From: Ixodes scapularis | Taxonomy: Eukaryota; Arthropoda; Arachnida; Ixodida; Ixodidae | DNA: 64,000 bases | Assembly (NCBI RefSeq): GCF_016920785.2 | Contig: NW_024609837.1 | Coordinates: forward strand, 41,099,543-41,163,542 | Reading direction: 5' to 3' | In this document: positions 35,139 through 46,072 of the stretch, piece after piece | How the letters are laid out: each line of letters begins with the position of its first letter | Numbering within the stretch: position 1 is the stretch's first letter | Notes under the pieces: model-generated | Seen by the model: the letters and a program-made list of their open reading frames with translations, nothing else | Databases searched by the model: none | Told to the model about the DNA's origin: nothing | Made by a program: the position numbers and the translations under genes

Positions 35139-36216
35139 TATTAAGTCCGACCGTAACCAGAGCTGCGATGCAATGGAGTCCGACAAGCCGCGCCAAAAGT
35201 CCTTTGTCAGGGTTTTCATCGCCTTTGTGCGGTCGCTACCACCGGCAAAACCAATCACACCCCTTACAAATGTGAGGGATCATGCCACATTCACTGTGCC
35301 TGATTGGTTAAGCCAATCGCCGCAAGCTCACAAAAGAGGCAAACGCTTTGACGATGCCTTTTTGGCCTGCTCAATTGTCACCATTGTGTCGAAGCAATGG
35401 CAGCGGGCGCACTTAATGGGAAACGGTGTATACATCCCTCAGAAGGAAACCAGTGGCATAATTAAAACAGGGTGCACAACGACTATTCAAACAAAAGGGG
35501 CGGCTCGTCCAATCATTGCGGGTAAGACCCCTCCCTCGAATTCCATATCAATATAGGTGCAGCCTGCTATTAGTCGTGGTTGCTGCCCGCCCGAACCATG
35601 TTCCCTGAATTAGACATGACGTACTGTTCTTCATGCTCGGACCGCGTACGCCGAGCAAGCGTGCACGGCCCCGCCTCAATAGAGAAATCGGTGAGGCCTG
35701 ACCGCAGGTCAAGAAAGACATTCAAAAAAAGGTAATTTCAACATTAAAAAAAAGCCTTTTCGTTGTTTGTTATCAGTGGAGATGTAATGAGATTGCATTT
35801 TGGAACCCGTTGGTCCCTTCGACACGTCAAACTCGGCACTCTCCGTCTGCCTGTGTGAGGCGCCGTTTCCTTGTAAATATTTCCAATCTTCAGGTGAAAT
35901 ATTGAAGTCCGATACATATCTTATGGACAACAACCTTGTCAAAATATATATAAAAAATATAAAAATAACGAAAACTGTGGAGAAATAAAACTTGATTACG
36001 TGTACGTTTTGACGAAATATACTCTGAAGCACATTAAAAACGGCTTTGAACTACCAGGAGATATAGCAGTACGGAATCTCGTTCCCGAGACCGCACGAAG
36101 AACTTGATGTTTCGTCTTACGGCGAGGAAATTCAGTCGATATTGAAAAAGGAGAAGCTTTAGTCAATAATACTTTATATTTATTTATTTTTGATCTTACA
36201 AAAAGAGATTGAGGTA
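35139..36216. other. No recognised gene
   Basis: The 178-codon plus-strand frame 35020-35556 starts inside the preceding MITE and has no recognised domain. The segment 35720-36000 is AT-rich. Confidence 0.4.
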
Positions 36217-36652
36217 CAGGGTGTCACAAAAAAGAAATTGCAGGGTATTTTTAACCGGAAAAATAAACTAGGCATTGCCGAACGCTCATTTTCCGCTCAA
36301 AAGTAGCGCCAGAGGTCACAACCAGATACCAAAGTTTCAGCCCGATCCGATGCCTTATTGAAATGTTATGTGATTTTCTGAAGATTTTAATGGGAAAATG
36401 GAGCCCATTTTCGCCCTTTTTCGGTTTCTGGCGCCATAGAACCTCATGTATTCGAAAACTCCGTCGGTCGCCATTTTCCCATTGAAATTTTCAGAAAATC
36501 AATTATAACTTTTGAATGAGGTATTGGATCGGGCTGAAACTTTGGCTTCAGGTTGTAACCTCTAGCGATACTTTTGGGAGAATATAAGTGTTCGGCGATG
36601 CCTACTTTATTTTTGCGGTTAAAAACCTTGTATTTTTCTTTGAGACACCCTG
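36217..36652. mobile_element. Mariner-type MITE with long terminal inverted repeats
   Basis: A 436-bp element with TIRs of about 138 bp. Both ends start CAGGGTGTC and are flanked by TA (36215-36216, 36653-36654). Shared inner landmarks include TTTTTAACCG, GCATTGCCGAAC versus GCATCGCCGAAC, and AAAGTTTCAGCCCGATCC. TA duplication plus CAGGGTGTC ends are typical of Tc1/mariner-derived MITEs. The central 160 bp is not palindromic. Confidence 0.85.
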
Positions 36653-39128
36653 TATTTGACTACGACCAGGGTTTTGAATAGATGTTCCACCAGAAACGAT
36701 TACCCTATCGAACTTCGACCGGAAGTTGACTTTAATCGTTTGATCTTTGAATGTTTGGCCTATATATTACGCATTTCAATCAGACTAAATACAGGGAAAA
36801 AAAGATAAAAACAATGTATATTTGAGAGTGCTAGTTGTTATACATCATTTGATTGAGATTGCGATATGTTATACCAGCTCACCTGCACATTACCCGTTTT
36901 TAGAGATATGTTAGAGCACGGGGCTTTCCCAAGTTTGTTTTGTAAGGTCTTTGAAAATGAAATAAAATGAAGAATTCAGTGAGTACTTTTTTCTTTCCTT
37001 ATCACTTCAATCTTCTGTCCTCCGCACCGTGAACGCGTATCCCCACTTGTAAAAATCACACGTCGAGTGCAATGTAAGGACGATGTGACGCCAATAGATG
37101 TCGCTAGGTAACGTCACTTCACAAAAAAAAAAAGATTGTGTATTTCTGCTTTGGTCAGTTTCAGACTTTACTGACAATGACGTAACACGCGAGCGTTACG
37201 TCATCGTTTAGGCGTTACTGCACCGACATACGCTCATCAGCAATATGCCACGATATTTATTTGAGCGGACTCTGGCAGACCTGACCTCTTCCTTATTAAC
37301 CGATCACCTCATCTAATCGCGATATATCACTGTCAAGGGCATTTTATTCTTCTGATGTTAACCGGGGAGCTCCGGTTATACTCAACTTTGGCATTCTTGC
37401 GCCGGCCTGCATATCATAGGTCTTTGTTTTGCAGAGGAAGCCGACCAGGCTGCTCAAGTCGCTGACTGTGACGAAGACGAAAGAGGTGGGCTCTCGAAAG
37501 ACAGCTCCCGTCAAAGTTAGAAACATGAAAAGAAAGTAATAAGAGACAAAGACCTAAGCAAGGAAGTAAAGGAAGAAAGAGTACGAAGAGGAAGGGGCTA
37601 GAAAAAGGTTCCTCGGGAGTCAGTGATGTCTGGTACAGGGACGCTGTGGGCAGGGCTGAGGAGCCGATTACGTGACGCTTGCGTCGCCGGGGATCTCCTA
37701 CGCGTAGATTAAGAAAGCGCAAGCTGAAGGATGAATACGTAAGTGTCTGAGAGGGACGAGAAGAAAAATCAGAGGAGAAAGAGAGGAGATGCCTTCGTAA
37801 ACCCTATCGGGAATTGTCTGGATTGAAGACTATGGAAGTAGAATAATAATAAAAAAAACTATTTTGTAATGGTGGGAAAATGATGGGTTCTTCCCCCTTT
37901 TAAGTTGCGCTTTGCCATTTTATTTTTGCCATGAGTTTATGTGTGTCAGCGCCTTTATTTGGGGAAGCATCATATTCGATATGATTTTAATTTTTTTCTA
38001 GTTTTTCCCATGTCAAAAAGGCGGGTACGTGGATTATGCGTAAATAAGGTAACGCATCCCTCTGGAATGAAGGTTTAGTTTAAGTATAATAAATAGGTGT
38101 GAAAGCAAAACGGCACCAACAAAAGCTACAAGGACAAAGCGAAAGTCGGTAGTCTGAGTCCAGGTGCTGGCGAGGAGGGTTGATATGGTTTCTGGCCCAG
38201 TTTTTGAACACGGCGTCGGTAATGGCCTGCTAAGCGTATACTCAGTAAAGGAACAGTACCGTCAACAAAGGAAGAGAATGGTACCAGCGCAAATATAAGC
38301 ATTTTGTGCGTCTAGGTCAAGCAGAGACGAAACAAGCGGCGATGAAGCTGTGGAATGCAGAGCTGGTGGACGTTTCGGTTTTGTTAATGAAAAAGCACAC
38401 AAACACAAACAAAAAAATTGAAGAAGTTGGGACTGTTTTCGAATATCGCAAGTACGCTCGGAATGGCCGTTGTCTTTCGGCTTTGGTTTTGGACACTTCT
38501 GATGAGACTCGTGTCGGTTTGCCACTGCAACAACGCTTCGGCGCCAGCGAGAAGACAGCTCCGTGCTCCAATTGAACGGTTGTATTTCCCCACTCGACGG
38601 GCGGATATTCTTGAATCCCCGATCAATAGGAGCAAAAAACTACTTAGCCCTGGTTTTCTTATAAAATCAACGCGAACCACGACCAAAGCATGAAATGCTG
38701 TTCTGTCTTATTTAGAACTCAAATAAACGCCACATGAATTACCTTCGTCGTATGGTGTACGTACATTTTGTTACTTGAGCAGATGTTTCTGTAGATGCGG
38801 CGGTTGTCAAGAAGTATACATGAATGATTTTGTTCGCTATGCAATCACGCCCTTGAAAGATCAGGACCATTTATTTCCCGTGCGCCTTACTCGCTGTGTA
38901 GCAGGAGGGGCAAAATGCACCGAAGAAGCAGCGTTGTCGTTGGCGGCGGTGGTTCGTCTATGCTGCCTCCTTCCTCGTCCCGGCCGGTAAATATTAATTG
39001 CGCCGTGAGTTGCGCCATTGCTATAATCAAAAAAAAAAAAAAAAAACGTAAGGGCGTACCGCGCAACGCAACCTCCGGCAAACGCTGATTGGCTTTAAAG
39101 CAAGTAGGCAGGCGAGCTCGTTAAGGAT
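36653..39128. other. No recognised gene; CRE-like hairpin
   Basis: At 37177-37204 ATGACGTAAC and GTTACGTCAT form perfect 10-base arms around an 8-base loop; each arm contains a TGACGT half site. The frames at 37344-37722 and 38262-38693 run on both strands and show no domain I recognise. Confidence 0.45.
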
Positions 39129-39287
39129 AGACATAGTAACCCTGGAGTTAAAGGACAAAAAGGGACGGACAGACACGAAACTCCGTGTTTCGAGTCTGTC
39201 CGTCCCTTTTTGTCCTTTAACTCCAGGGTTACTATGTCTGAATGTCCGTCTCTTTTTGTCCCCTAGCTCCAGGGTTACTATGTCTGA
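39129..39287. repeat. Perfect-arm palindrome plus a third half-copy
   Basis: Arms 39129-39174 and 39194-39239 are exact 46-base inverted copies starting AGACATAGTAACCCTGGAG. The 19-base centre can extend the stem by CGAAAC/GTTTCG. A third, diverged copy of the right arm follows at 39243-39287, giving arm, inverted arm, direct arm. Pieces such as GGGACGGACAGAC recall the ends of tick Penelope-like elements, but that link is weak. Confidence 0.85.
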
Positions 39288-39574
39288 CTGGCTCGCGTCA
39301 GGCAAAACGCTTCACCTAGGAGACAAACTGGGTTCAGGACCAGCGGAGATTTTCCGCCAGCAACGAGCGGATTTCGCCACCAGGCTGAAAATTCCGCTCG
39401 TTGCCTACGCGCATCCGCCCGTGAATTCGCAAGTGCGAACGCACCATAACACAAAGGTGCCTAACGGCATGTGATCTTTTTGTCAACAGCCTCCGTCAGC
39501 AAAATGCGCAGCGAAGCTCTGCAAAAGGTGAAAACTATTCATAAATCAGTATGCTCGAGTCAACGCTATCTTGA

Positions 39575-39803
39575 CCGGAGGCAGGGCGGGGAAAAACGCG
39601 GGGGAGAAAAAGGGGTGGAGAATAAGAGAAGGAGGGAGGAGGAGGAGGATGGAGGAGGGGAGAGAGAGGAGGGGAAGGAAGAGAAGGAGAGGAGGGAGGT
39701 GGAGGAGGGGAGGGGGACGAGGAGACCAGGAGGGGAGGAGGAAAGGGTACGGAGGAGGACGACGGACATACCCTCCTCTCCGTACCCTCCCCTCCTCCTC
39801 CTC
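39575..39803. repeat. Polypurine tract ending in a pyrimidine arm
   Basis: About 190 bases are almost only G and A (GGAGG/GAGAGG words). Its end reads GGGTACGGAGGAGG and then, after a short spacer, CCTCCTCTCCGTACCC, so the purine tract folds back on a pyrimidine tract. Confidence 0.75.
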
Positions 39804-39818
39804 AAGAGCTGCGCTCTA

Positions 39819-39850
39819 ATTCGGCATTTTAGGGCACTGTAATGCCGAAT
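39819..39850. repeat. Short perfect hairpin
   Basis: ATTCGGCATT and AATGCCGAAT are exact complements around a 12-base loop, directly after the polypurine foldback. Confidence 0.7.
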
Positions 39851-42339
39851 CTTTAAATAAAATCTAAAGATTTAAAGATTCTTTTTTTCTTTTCTTTTTT
39901 TGGGTGTGTGTCTATACTCCGAGCGCGAAAGTGGGTGCTTTATGACGAAAACTGGAGGGCTTGTTTGGTATATGATTTGATTATAAATTATTCCGAAATA
40001 TGTAAAAGACAACATCGAAAACTGCCGTTAACTTCACAATCCAAGAAAAAAATTTCTGTTAATATGCATTGACTGACGAATTTGTGTTCTCTTAACCATT
40101 CCCTCTATTTAGATTTCGCATCTTTTATAATTACCATCTACTTCAATACTTCTGAAAAAAAAAAGCTTTTCTTACGGCTGAATTTCCGCCGATTACGCGC
40201 ATTAATTTTCTTTGTGTCTTCTTTGGTTTGTCTTTGGTCTCAGCTGGTACAAATGCTTTCAAAAAGATTTACATAGAACGTTCAATCCTCGCAGTCCATA
40301 GTCTGAGACTATACATTCTGAAGAATTCCTATCTTCGCACAACGGCTTACAATTTTCAATCGGCTTAGTCCTCAAAAAACTTTCCCCAATTCCCTAGCTG
40401 TATGCATACATTTCGCTTTCAACATTCTTGCCTTTTCCATATTATCTCGGCTTTTCAAAATATCGGGAAAACCACAAGATCCGCCCAAATCTTATGCGTT
40501 CCTCTCGGGCAAACTGGGCGAGCAATGAGGAGTTGGAGAGGCGAGACGGGCGTCGCCATCTGTCCCGTCTGCACCGAAGTCGCGTGGTCCTGGAAAGGTA
40601 CATGCCATTGACTTGACCCTGGGTGCCCAGGACACAAATAGGCACTAATATGCAGACGGTTAAAACCTCGCAAGGCGATAGGCTGATCGGTCTTTGTTGC
40701 CACGGCATTCGCTATCTTGGCTCTTTCAAATCTTCGAAGTTTGAAAGAAACGTTCTGAACCAGCCACGTCAAGATCGCTATAAAACCTCGTCGTGCTGAA
40801 ATTGCTCCTCACCAATATAAGCGTTCTTGAAACTGTGTTTCTAATCCACTAATCAAATACGCTTATCTCCCCAGATATTTTAGAATGATGTTGTTCTTGC
40901 CTATACAAAAACAAGAAAACTTTATTTTTTTCAATGCCGTCAAGCACTCATTCTGCAAGTGGTAGCGGTGCGAAGATGTTTGCTGGTTTCGCGGGCGTGC
41001 GGATAACCAAATCTTGGTGCACCAGAAGATATTTTTTTAAGCTACTTGTTACTGCGAATGTGAATCTGCTCACCAGGAATACGGAGGTCAAAGAGAAATA
41101 TTGTTTAATTCGTGAGCTTGAATGACGACCATAAGGGAAGCTTGGCGCTAATTTCCCCAGAATTCAGCGACTTTACGGTGCATAAGCCCCGAACTCAGAA
41201 CATCGACCGGTGTACCCGAGAGGGCTCGAAGCTACGCCCGTCTACTTAGCTAGTCGTCCTTGTTTCCAAAAAAAAAAAAAAAAAGTTTAACGGGTTTGCA
41301 GCCGCGCATTCGACCCCTTTTTCCCGCCACACCGATGGAAAGCCGCCATTACTAATCCTCCTGAAGTGGAAAAGAAGCGGCGGAGGCAGCGGATTTTCGC
41401 TGGTCGGAATCGATAATCGCTCGTTGCTCAGGCGCCTGTTTTCTAAAGTCTAAGCTCCTTCGCAGACGCCGAGCAGACGGGTCTCTGCTTTCCCCAAAGA
41501 CGGCGTGTTATAGGGATGTTCGCATGGCCTTCTCCGTTGGCAGTCCAGTCGTTTGTGGAGGAGCTATTGCGTTAGTTTAAGGCAATATGTTGTTTCTCGA
41601 ATATTAATACAACAAAGAAGATTTGTTGGACTGACGTAAATTTTATTTACTTGCACTGATAAGTTTACGAAGAGTGCGTCCTCTCCTCTGCTACTAATTT
41701 AGCCTAGAAATAATAGCTGTAATGCAGTTATTGAAAACGACCACCGCTACAGAGGAATAAGGACGCGGGCAAGTAATATGTCCAAGCAGCCCTGAAAGCT
41801 AAACGAGTGTTAATTTTACTGTATAGTTACACGGCCTGGGGAAAATAATAAGAGGACATCGTCACGATAAGTCAAATAATTACATGGAGCGCCTTAATTA
41901 ACTTTTAAAACTGAAGATAAAGAATGCTCGCGGTTCGGAACTTGCAGAGCGTCATAAAAAAAACCAAAATAAGTAAATTTTAGAAATATTCCGGGCGCTG
42001 TGCGCTCAAGTAATTACTCGTGCCACCGGCACAAGGCTAGTGGTGTGATAAAACGGGCCCACGCGTTTATTCCGTCCCTCATCATCTGTGTTTTTGTGTC
42101 CCTAACATTGCGCCCGTTGAACCAATGTTAACTTTAGTGCATCATCTTGCACACCGCGCGCCCCAAATATTTCTTTTAAAAATTCATTTAAATAAAAATT
42201 AATCCTTTTTTAAAACACTTTATTAATAGAAAAAAACTCCATTACATAGACATTTCGTAAATTGTCTTTCTTTCTCCATGTTTACCACCGACAGTTGCCA
42301 AGCGTTTTTATTTTTGGGCATTTTTTATGACTCTCATTT
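39851..42339. other. No recognised gene
   Basis: The frames at 40402-40772 and 40934-41125 have no recognised domain. A poly(A) run lies near 41269-41284. No paired terminal repeats found. Confidence 0.45.
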
Positions 42340-42491
42340 ACTTTCTAATTGAAAACTTTTAGTTTTTTGTAGCAATTAAAACGTTCATTAACAAATCTTA
42401 AGTAATTATATAACATATCGTAAAAACTAGCCCCCTATAGTATGTCCCCCTGGCCGTATAACTAACCCCCACAAACCGCCATTGTGTAGCT
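42340..42491. repeat. Dispersed repeat, copy B (partner at 1268-1417)
   Basis: Same-orientation relative of 1268-1417, sharing GTCCCCCTGGCCGT and the GTAGCTT end. It stops about 25 bases before the TTAA element at 42519. Confidence 0.6.
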
Positions 42492-42580
42492 TTCACTTTT
42501 TTACAGCGGAGCTCTTAAAGGGATACTGCAACGAAATTTCGGCGCTTATTTTATGGTCTATATGTGTTCAAAGGAGCAGT

Positions 42581-42982
42581 GGCTACGTTTACAGGGATGC
42601 GACTGCAGCGCATCGGATCCAGTTAACGAATCGAATCGGTCCATGTAAACAACTCGGATCGGATCGGATCGGATCCGATCCGATCCGATCCGCTGGGACG
42701 GGGTGGTTTGAGATGGTCAATCCGAATCGAGACTCTCCATGTATACGCTAGCGGATCGAATCGAGTGCTCGAGCGAGGGATTACGGGAGCTTTGCTTCGC
42801 CTGCCGCTAGGCAAACCGGACACCTCGAAAACAATCTGAAGGTCGCGAGGTTTGCGTTTTTATCCTTCGACACGAGGTGCCGCTGCTGGTCGATCCGAAT
42901 CCATGTAAACTTAGTGGTTGAGGTGGATCCGATTCGCTAACTGGATCCGATGCGCTGCTGTCGCATCCATGCAAACGTAGCC
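42581..42982. mobile_element. 402-bp MITE nested in TTAA element, 3-bp duplication
   Basis: TIRs of about 58 bp: left GGCTACGTTTACAGGGATGC, right reverse complemented GGCTACGTTTGCATGGATGC, both continuing with AGCGCATCGGATCCAGTTA. AGT flanks both sides (42578-42580, 42983-42985). Copy 1 of the host element has GGAGCATTATCAC at this point, an empty site that fits a 3-bp duplication. The interior holds a GGATC/GATCC run (about 42655-42690) that is itself palindromic. Superfamily not assigned. Confidence 0.85.
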
Positions 42983-43040
42983 AGTATCACATCGAACACA
43001 CCAATATCTTGTTAAAAAAAAAAAAGTCACAAAAGGAATT

Positions 43041-43186
43041 ATAGAAGAGGAGGAAGGAACGCCAACCAAAAATAAAAAGGAGCCCAACGTTTCGAAACCT
43101 GCTTGGTTTCTTCTTCAGGGGCGACTGTGTGCGCGAGGAGCAAATGGTCTTCTTTACGGCGGTGGACGTGATGTTTTCGCGATCGT
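43041..43186. mobile_element. Short insertion resembling a Penelope-like terminus
   Basis: Absent from the corresponding place in copy 1 (about 15711). AATT occurs on both sides (43037-43040, 43187-43190), a possible 4-bp duplication. It contains CCCAACGTTTCGAAACC followed by CTTCTTCAGGGGC. I associate the reverse complement, with CGAAACGTTGGG, with ends of Penelope-like elements; this is recollection, not a search. Confidence 0.45.
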
Positions 43187-43779
43187 AATTTTAAAACGAA
43201 TTAAACGATTAGCAAAGAGCACCTGGTGAATGTCGCTAACGCCTCATTTGTAATGCCCGTCTAGGAACCTTGACAGCTAGTGACGGTGAGTGTCTCGCCT
43301 CCGGCCACGACGAGAGAAGAGGGGAAGGAGCAACTCCCGTCTTCCCGGGAATCCCTTTTGTGTGTCCCAGTAGTAGCTATTGTCCCCCTACATGATTATA
43401 AAAGATTAACCCGTCACTCAAAATGTGTACAAAAGCAGCCGCTTTGGTGGCTGGAACGACTAGGCCATCCCCTCGACGTCAGTTTCGCCGTAGCTTTGCT
43501 CGTCCCGAGACGACCTACGTCACGATTGCGTCGGTTGTCACGTGCTCTAAGCTGGGCCTTCTCCGAGCGCTTGCTAGAGTGGGCCGTTTATAACAAGAAA
43601 TACAGCCACGCAGGCTCAAAATAAAAACACGCGGTTGTCATTTATGGATATTGTGGATCATATTCAACCGATTTTTGAACACGACGAATATATTTCAAAT
43701 TTCGTTGAAGTATCCCTTGAAGGGCGAGTTTCCCCATGATCGTGTCCGGTACCAAACAAATGTCGACACAACACTCTGG

Positions 43780-43928
43780 TTGCCGCCGTCGCGCATAGAG
43801 GGCGGTAGCTGTTCAGAGTGTTGTGTTTGAAAGTTGTCTGCTTGCCGCCGTCACTCATAGACTGCGGCAACCGTTTCAGTCTCGGTAACCAGGCAACTGG
43901 TTGCTGCCGTAGCTCATAGACGGCGGCC
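43780..43928. repeat. Three-unit tandem array with hairpin in each unit
   Basis: Units starting TTGCCGCCGTC or TTGCTGCCGTA at 43780, 43842 and 43901. Each contains GCCGCCGT...CATAGA.GGCGG, whose ends are complementary, so each unit can form a GC-rich hairpin. Confidence 0.65.
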
Positions 43929-43935
43929 AAACTTC

Positions 43936-44398
43936 TTCCGAGGAAGAAGAGCGGAAACAGAACGAGCGGCGATATGCGTAGCACCATGAATGGTTCTGCA
44001 ACCGCCGCGAGGCCGCCAACGCCTAAAGTTCCTCTGCGTCGAGCGCTTTAGATTCCCTTGCGAAAGAAGAGCATATCGCTCGGCTAGAAAGCCACCGCCA
44101 AGAACAGAAGCTACAGATCCGTTTCTCTCATTTTTTTACCAGAGCTGAAAAGCTCAAAGTTTTTTTGTTTTTTTTTTTTAATAGATTTGTTAAAGCCTTA
44201 AAAAACACCTTGTATAAAGAGACTTGATAGCCGATAATTTCAAGAGCCTTGCTGTCTCACTCCATGAGCAATACAATCCGTTCACAAAGCTTGTGGCGAG
44301 AAATAGACGTATGAGAAATTTCTAGGATACAAAAATATACTTACCAACATACGCTCTGCGCCGATCCCCATTCAAGAACAAATCATCCCTACCTAAAA
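43936..44398. other. No recognised gene
   Basis: Ordinary mixed sequence with a T-rich run at 44161-44180. Nothing recognised. Confidence 0.45.
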
Positions 44399-44446
44399 AT
44401 CCGGTATAAATTTTCACTATCCGGAATATGGAACCGGAAATTTGTT

Positions 44447-46072
44447 CATGTTGAAAAAACAGCGCGACTAAGACGAGGACACAGAGACGAAGAGAACACA
44501 AGACAAAGCGCTGACTATCAACTGGTTTGTATTACACACTAAGGAAGAATGACAATGATATGAAAAACATGGAGTCAAATGTTCGCGCGCTTGCTTGGCG
44601 CCTCGTGAAATATGTCCCTTTCTTCTTTTCTCCCGATCGTAGATTGGTTTTCTTCTTTCTTTCCTCGTGAGCTTTTGTCACCCTGAATCCAAAAACTTCA
44701 TCTCGCTGGGAGTTAGAGTCACCGATGGTTGGCTCACACACGAACTGTTGTTCTTCGTGATGTGGTAGGCTTCTATCATTTCTCGACATGTTTGGTCGCG
44801 GTGTTGAAACAATATACTGGTGTTTTCGAAGCGTGGTTCGCAACCGCAATCTCTGCAATGTATCGCTAGATGCGAATTAGCGGTGCCCTTCAAGGAGCTA
44901 TGGTGCTCTCTTAGTCTGATGTTTAAGCACCGGCCAGTCTGTCCGATATACCAGTGCCCACAAGAGAAGGGAATGCGGTAAACCACGCCTTTTACACACG
45001 ACACGAACTGCATCCCATGCTTTACCTTACATGTGTTATATTCAGATCTTGCTTTACCCTCCTTGCGTGCACGTACAGCAGAACATAATCTACTTAGTTT
45101 GTTTTGAGCTGAAAAAACAACGTTCACTTCGTATCTGGACGCGACTTTTTTAAGTCCGCGTGAAATGCGGTGAAGATAAGGAATGACTGAAACTTTCTTT
45201 TTTTCTTTTTTAACTGGTTCTTCTAGCATAGAATTGGAACTATTCTTTACGATTTTTATTAAACTATCGCATGCTGATGAAATAATCGAGTCTGGGTATC
45301 CTGAATCCCTAATCCTTTGAATTTGGGAAGTGAAGCTAACGCCCATTGTGTGAACACATGATTTTGTTAAGGCGGATTTCAAACAGGAATACACTATCCC
45401 TCTTTTGACGAGTTTCGAATGTGCTGACTGGTAGTTTAGCAAACTCTTTGATGTTCTAGGATGATACAACCAACAAATGTGTTCTATTTTAAATTCAACG
45501 AGGAGATCTAAAAATTGAATTCGACTCTCTTTTGGGGTCTCATAAGTGAACCTAAGGCCTTGGCCAAGCTCATGGAATACTTTAAGGACGTATTCTAGTG
45601 CTTTTTTCACAATTGGAGTCTTCAACAAATACCAAAAAATTATCAACATACCTAAAGATCTTAATGGTGTGATTTTTCAATTTTTGAACTAGAGCTCTGC
45701 CTATCTTCCCGAGGAAAATATCGCTCAGTACAGGCGCTACTCTCGACCCTATACAAACACCTGACTTTTGAATGAACACTTTCTCCTCCCACCCTATAAA
45801 AGTAGATTTTAAATACATGGATAATAGTTCAAGGAAATGTTCAACTGTTATTCCGCATTGCGTTCTAAACTTAGTTTCGTTGTTATACTCCAAAATGCAC
45901 TCTTGAACGCTTACCATGAGGTCATCATGAGGCAAAGAGTAGTATAAGTCCTCTACATCAATGCTGAATGCTGTGCACCCCTCTAGATTGCTGTCTCTTA
46001 GAAATTCGATAACAACCTTGGAGTTGGGGATGCGTAAAGGGTCAACCAACTCGCCCAGTTATCTATCCTTAT
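44447..46072 (-). mobile_element. 5'-truncated Penelope-like retroelement
   Basis: The insertion is delimited by a perfect 12-bp duplication CGGAAATTTGTT at 44435-44446 and 46073-46084. It carries the RT C-terminal half and a GIY-YIG endonuclease on the minus strand; the N-terminal part of the protein is missing at the 46072 side, as expected from 5' truncation during reverse transcription. About 230 bases of 3' sequence after the ORF (44447-44677) contain GCGCTGACTATCAACTGG, related to the arms of the 18.5-kb foldback. I saw no hammerhead ribozyme motif. Confidence 0.85.
44678..46060 (-). pseudogene. Penelope-like RT plus GIY-YIG endonuclease
   Basis: Two overlapping frames. The first (46049-45582) holds the RT motifs FSIDVEDLYYSLPHD (residues 28-42, catalytic Asp), SGVCIGSRVAP (96-106) and FRYVDNFLV (132-140). 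Active Penelope RTs have YVDD; here the second Asp is Asn (codon 45639-45641). A frameshift near the T6 run at 45602-45607 moves the reading to the second frame (to 44678), which continues with ESRIQFLDLLVEF (RT thumb region), a Lys-rich linker (145-152) and the endonuclease: VYRIPFSCGHWYIGQTGR (223-240), RLREHH (245-250) and the Glu region REMIEAYHI (289-297). The GIY half is degenerate, YIG is intact. Penelope elements use this enzyme for target-primed reverse transcription. Inactive because of the frameshift, truncation and D to N change. Confidence 0.9.

Larger units (their letters stand above)
42519..43716. mobile_element. TTAA element, copy 2, carrying two insertions
   Basis: Homologous to 15613-16384. 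Left end AGGGATACTGCAACGAAATTT follows TTAA (42515-42518); the right end, reverse complemented, reads GGGATACTTCAACGAAATTT and is followed by TTGA (43717-43720). Comparison with copy 1 shows two insertions, at 42581-42982 and about 43041-43186, and a deletion of about 130 bp near 43450-43510. TTAA targets are used by piggyBac and Kolobok. Confidence 0.85.

Noticed and set aside
34749..35558. Wider inverted repeat around the 34978-35138 MITE
   Set aside because: Outside the TA flanks the similarity is limited to short CCAAT-like words.
44447..46072. Hammerhead ribozyme in the Penelope-like element
   Set aside because: Penelope terminal repeats can carry one, but I saw no CTGATGA...GAAA arrangement outside coding sequence; the copy is truncated.
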